From Streptomyces ureilyticus (GTDB taxonomy: Bacteria; Actinomycetota; Actinomycetes; Streptomycetales; Streptomycetaceae), in the NCBI RefSeq assembly GCF_011045025.1, contig NZ_JAAKZX010000032.1:1-61584 (forward strand): a DNA stretch of 61,584 nt. Reading direction: 5' to 3'. The notes under the pieces were generated by a model that was not told the DNA's origin, made no database searches, and saw nothing but the letters and a program-made list of their open reading frames with translations. The stretch's first letter is position 1. Each line of letters begins with the position of its first letter. The translations under genes and the position numbers were made by a program. This document shows positions 61,584-61,584 of the stretch, piece by piece.

Positions 61584-61584
61584 C

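Overview
The window is high-GC DNA from an actinomycete, most likely Streptomyces. The evidence is the strong third-position G/C bias, GTG starts, an initiator tRNA of actinobacterial type, helicase-associated-domain helicases, and a telomere-like right end. The last ~150 bases hold six tightly packed palindromes with 3-base loops, as in the ends of linear Streptomyces replicons. I read the window as the right-hand ~61 kb of a linear plasmid or chromosome arm; the left edge is an arbitrary cut.

Layout. (1) 0.1-3.8 kb: a possible His/Cys protease-like plus lysozyme-like protein, a small membrane protein and two gene remnants, one being the C-terminus of a telomere-type helicase. (2) 4.2-10.5 kb: a CBASS-type antiphage island with a Cap4-like nuclease-SAVED protein, an opposing TM-SAVED-like protein, a CD-NTase, separate E2 and E1 genes (Cap2 split in two) and a JAB protease. 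(3) 11.0-16.9 kb: a leftward Tn7/Tn5053-like operon (TniQ, TnsA-like with a frameshift, TnsB/TniA, TnsC/TniB, small protein). (4) 17.1-31.1 kb: linear-replicon backbone with a DEAH helicase, several HTH and Zn-binding proteins, a UvrD-like helicase split by a stop codon, a three-gene operon ending in tap/tpg-like telomere maintenance genes, and a tRNA-fMet. (5) 31.6-58.1 kb: a metabolic region with a self-sufficient CYP102-type P450, a zinc alcohol dehydrogenase, a P450-ferredoxin reductase-ferredoxin operon with MFS transporter and flavin oxidase, aldehyde dehydrogenase, two near-identical class II aldolases, SDRs and three TetR regulators with visible operators. It looks catabolic or detoxifying; the substrate is unknown. 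Remnants of P450, SDR, ALDH, LysR, PCC-domain and recombinase genes are scattered through it. (6) 58.7-61.6 kb: a terminal DEAH helicase and the telomere.

How parts fit. The tap/tpg-like pair, the terminal helicase and the palindromic end should act together in end patching of the linear replicon. The CBASS genes would synthesise a cyclic nucleotide, license the synthase by ubiquitin-like conjugation and fire two SAVED effectors. In the metabolic region a shared 13-mer links the TetR at 36.0 kb to the CYP102/ADH promoters. An inverted repeat at 52.7 kb separates two divergent operons that probably form one pathway. Several genes carry single-base frameshifts, so either decay or consensus error must be considered.
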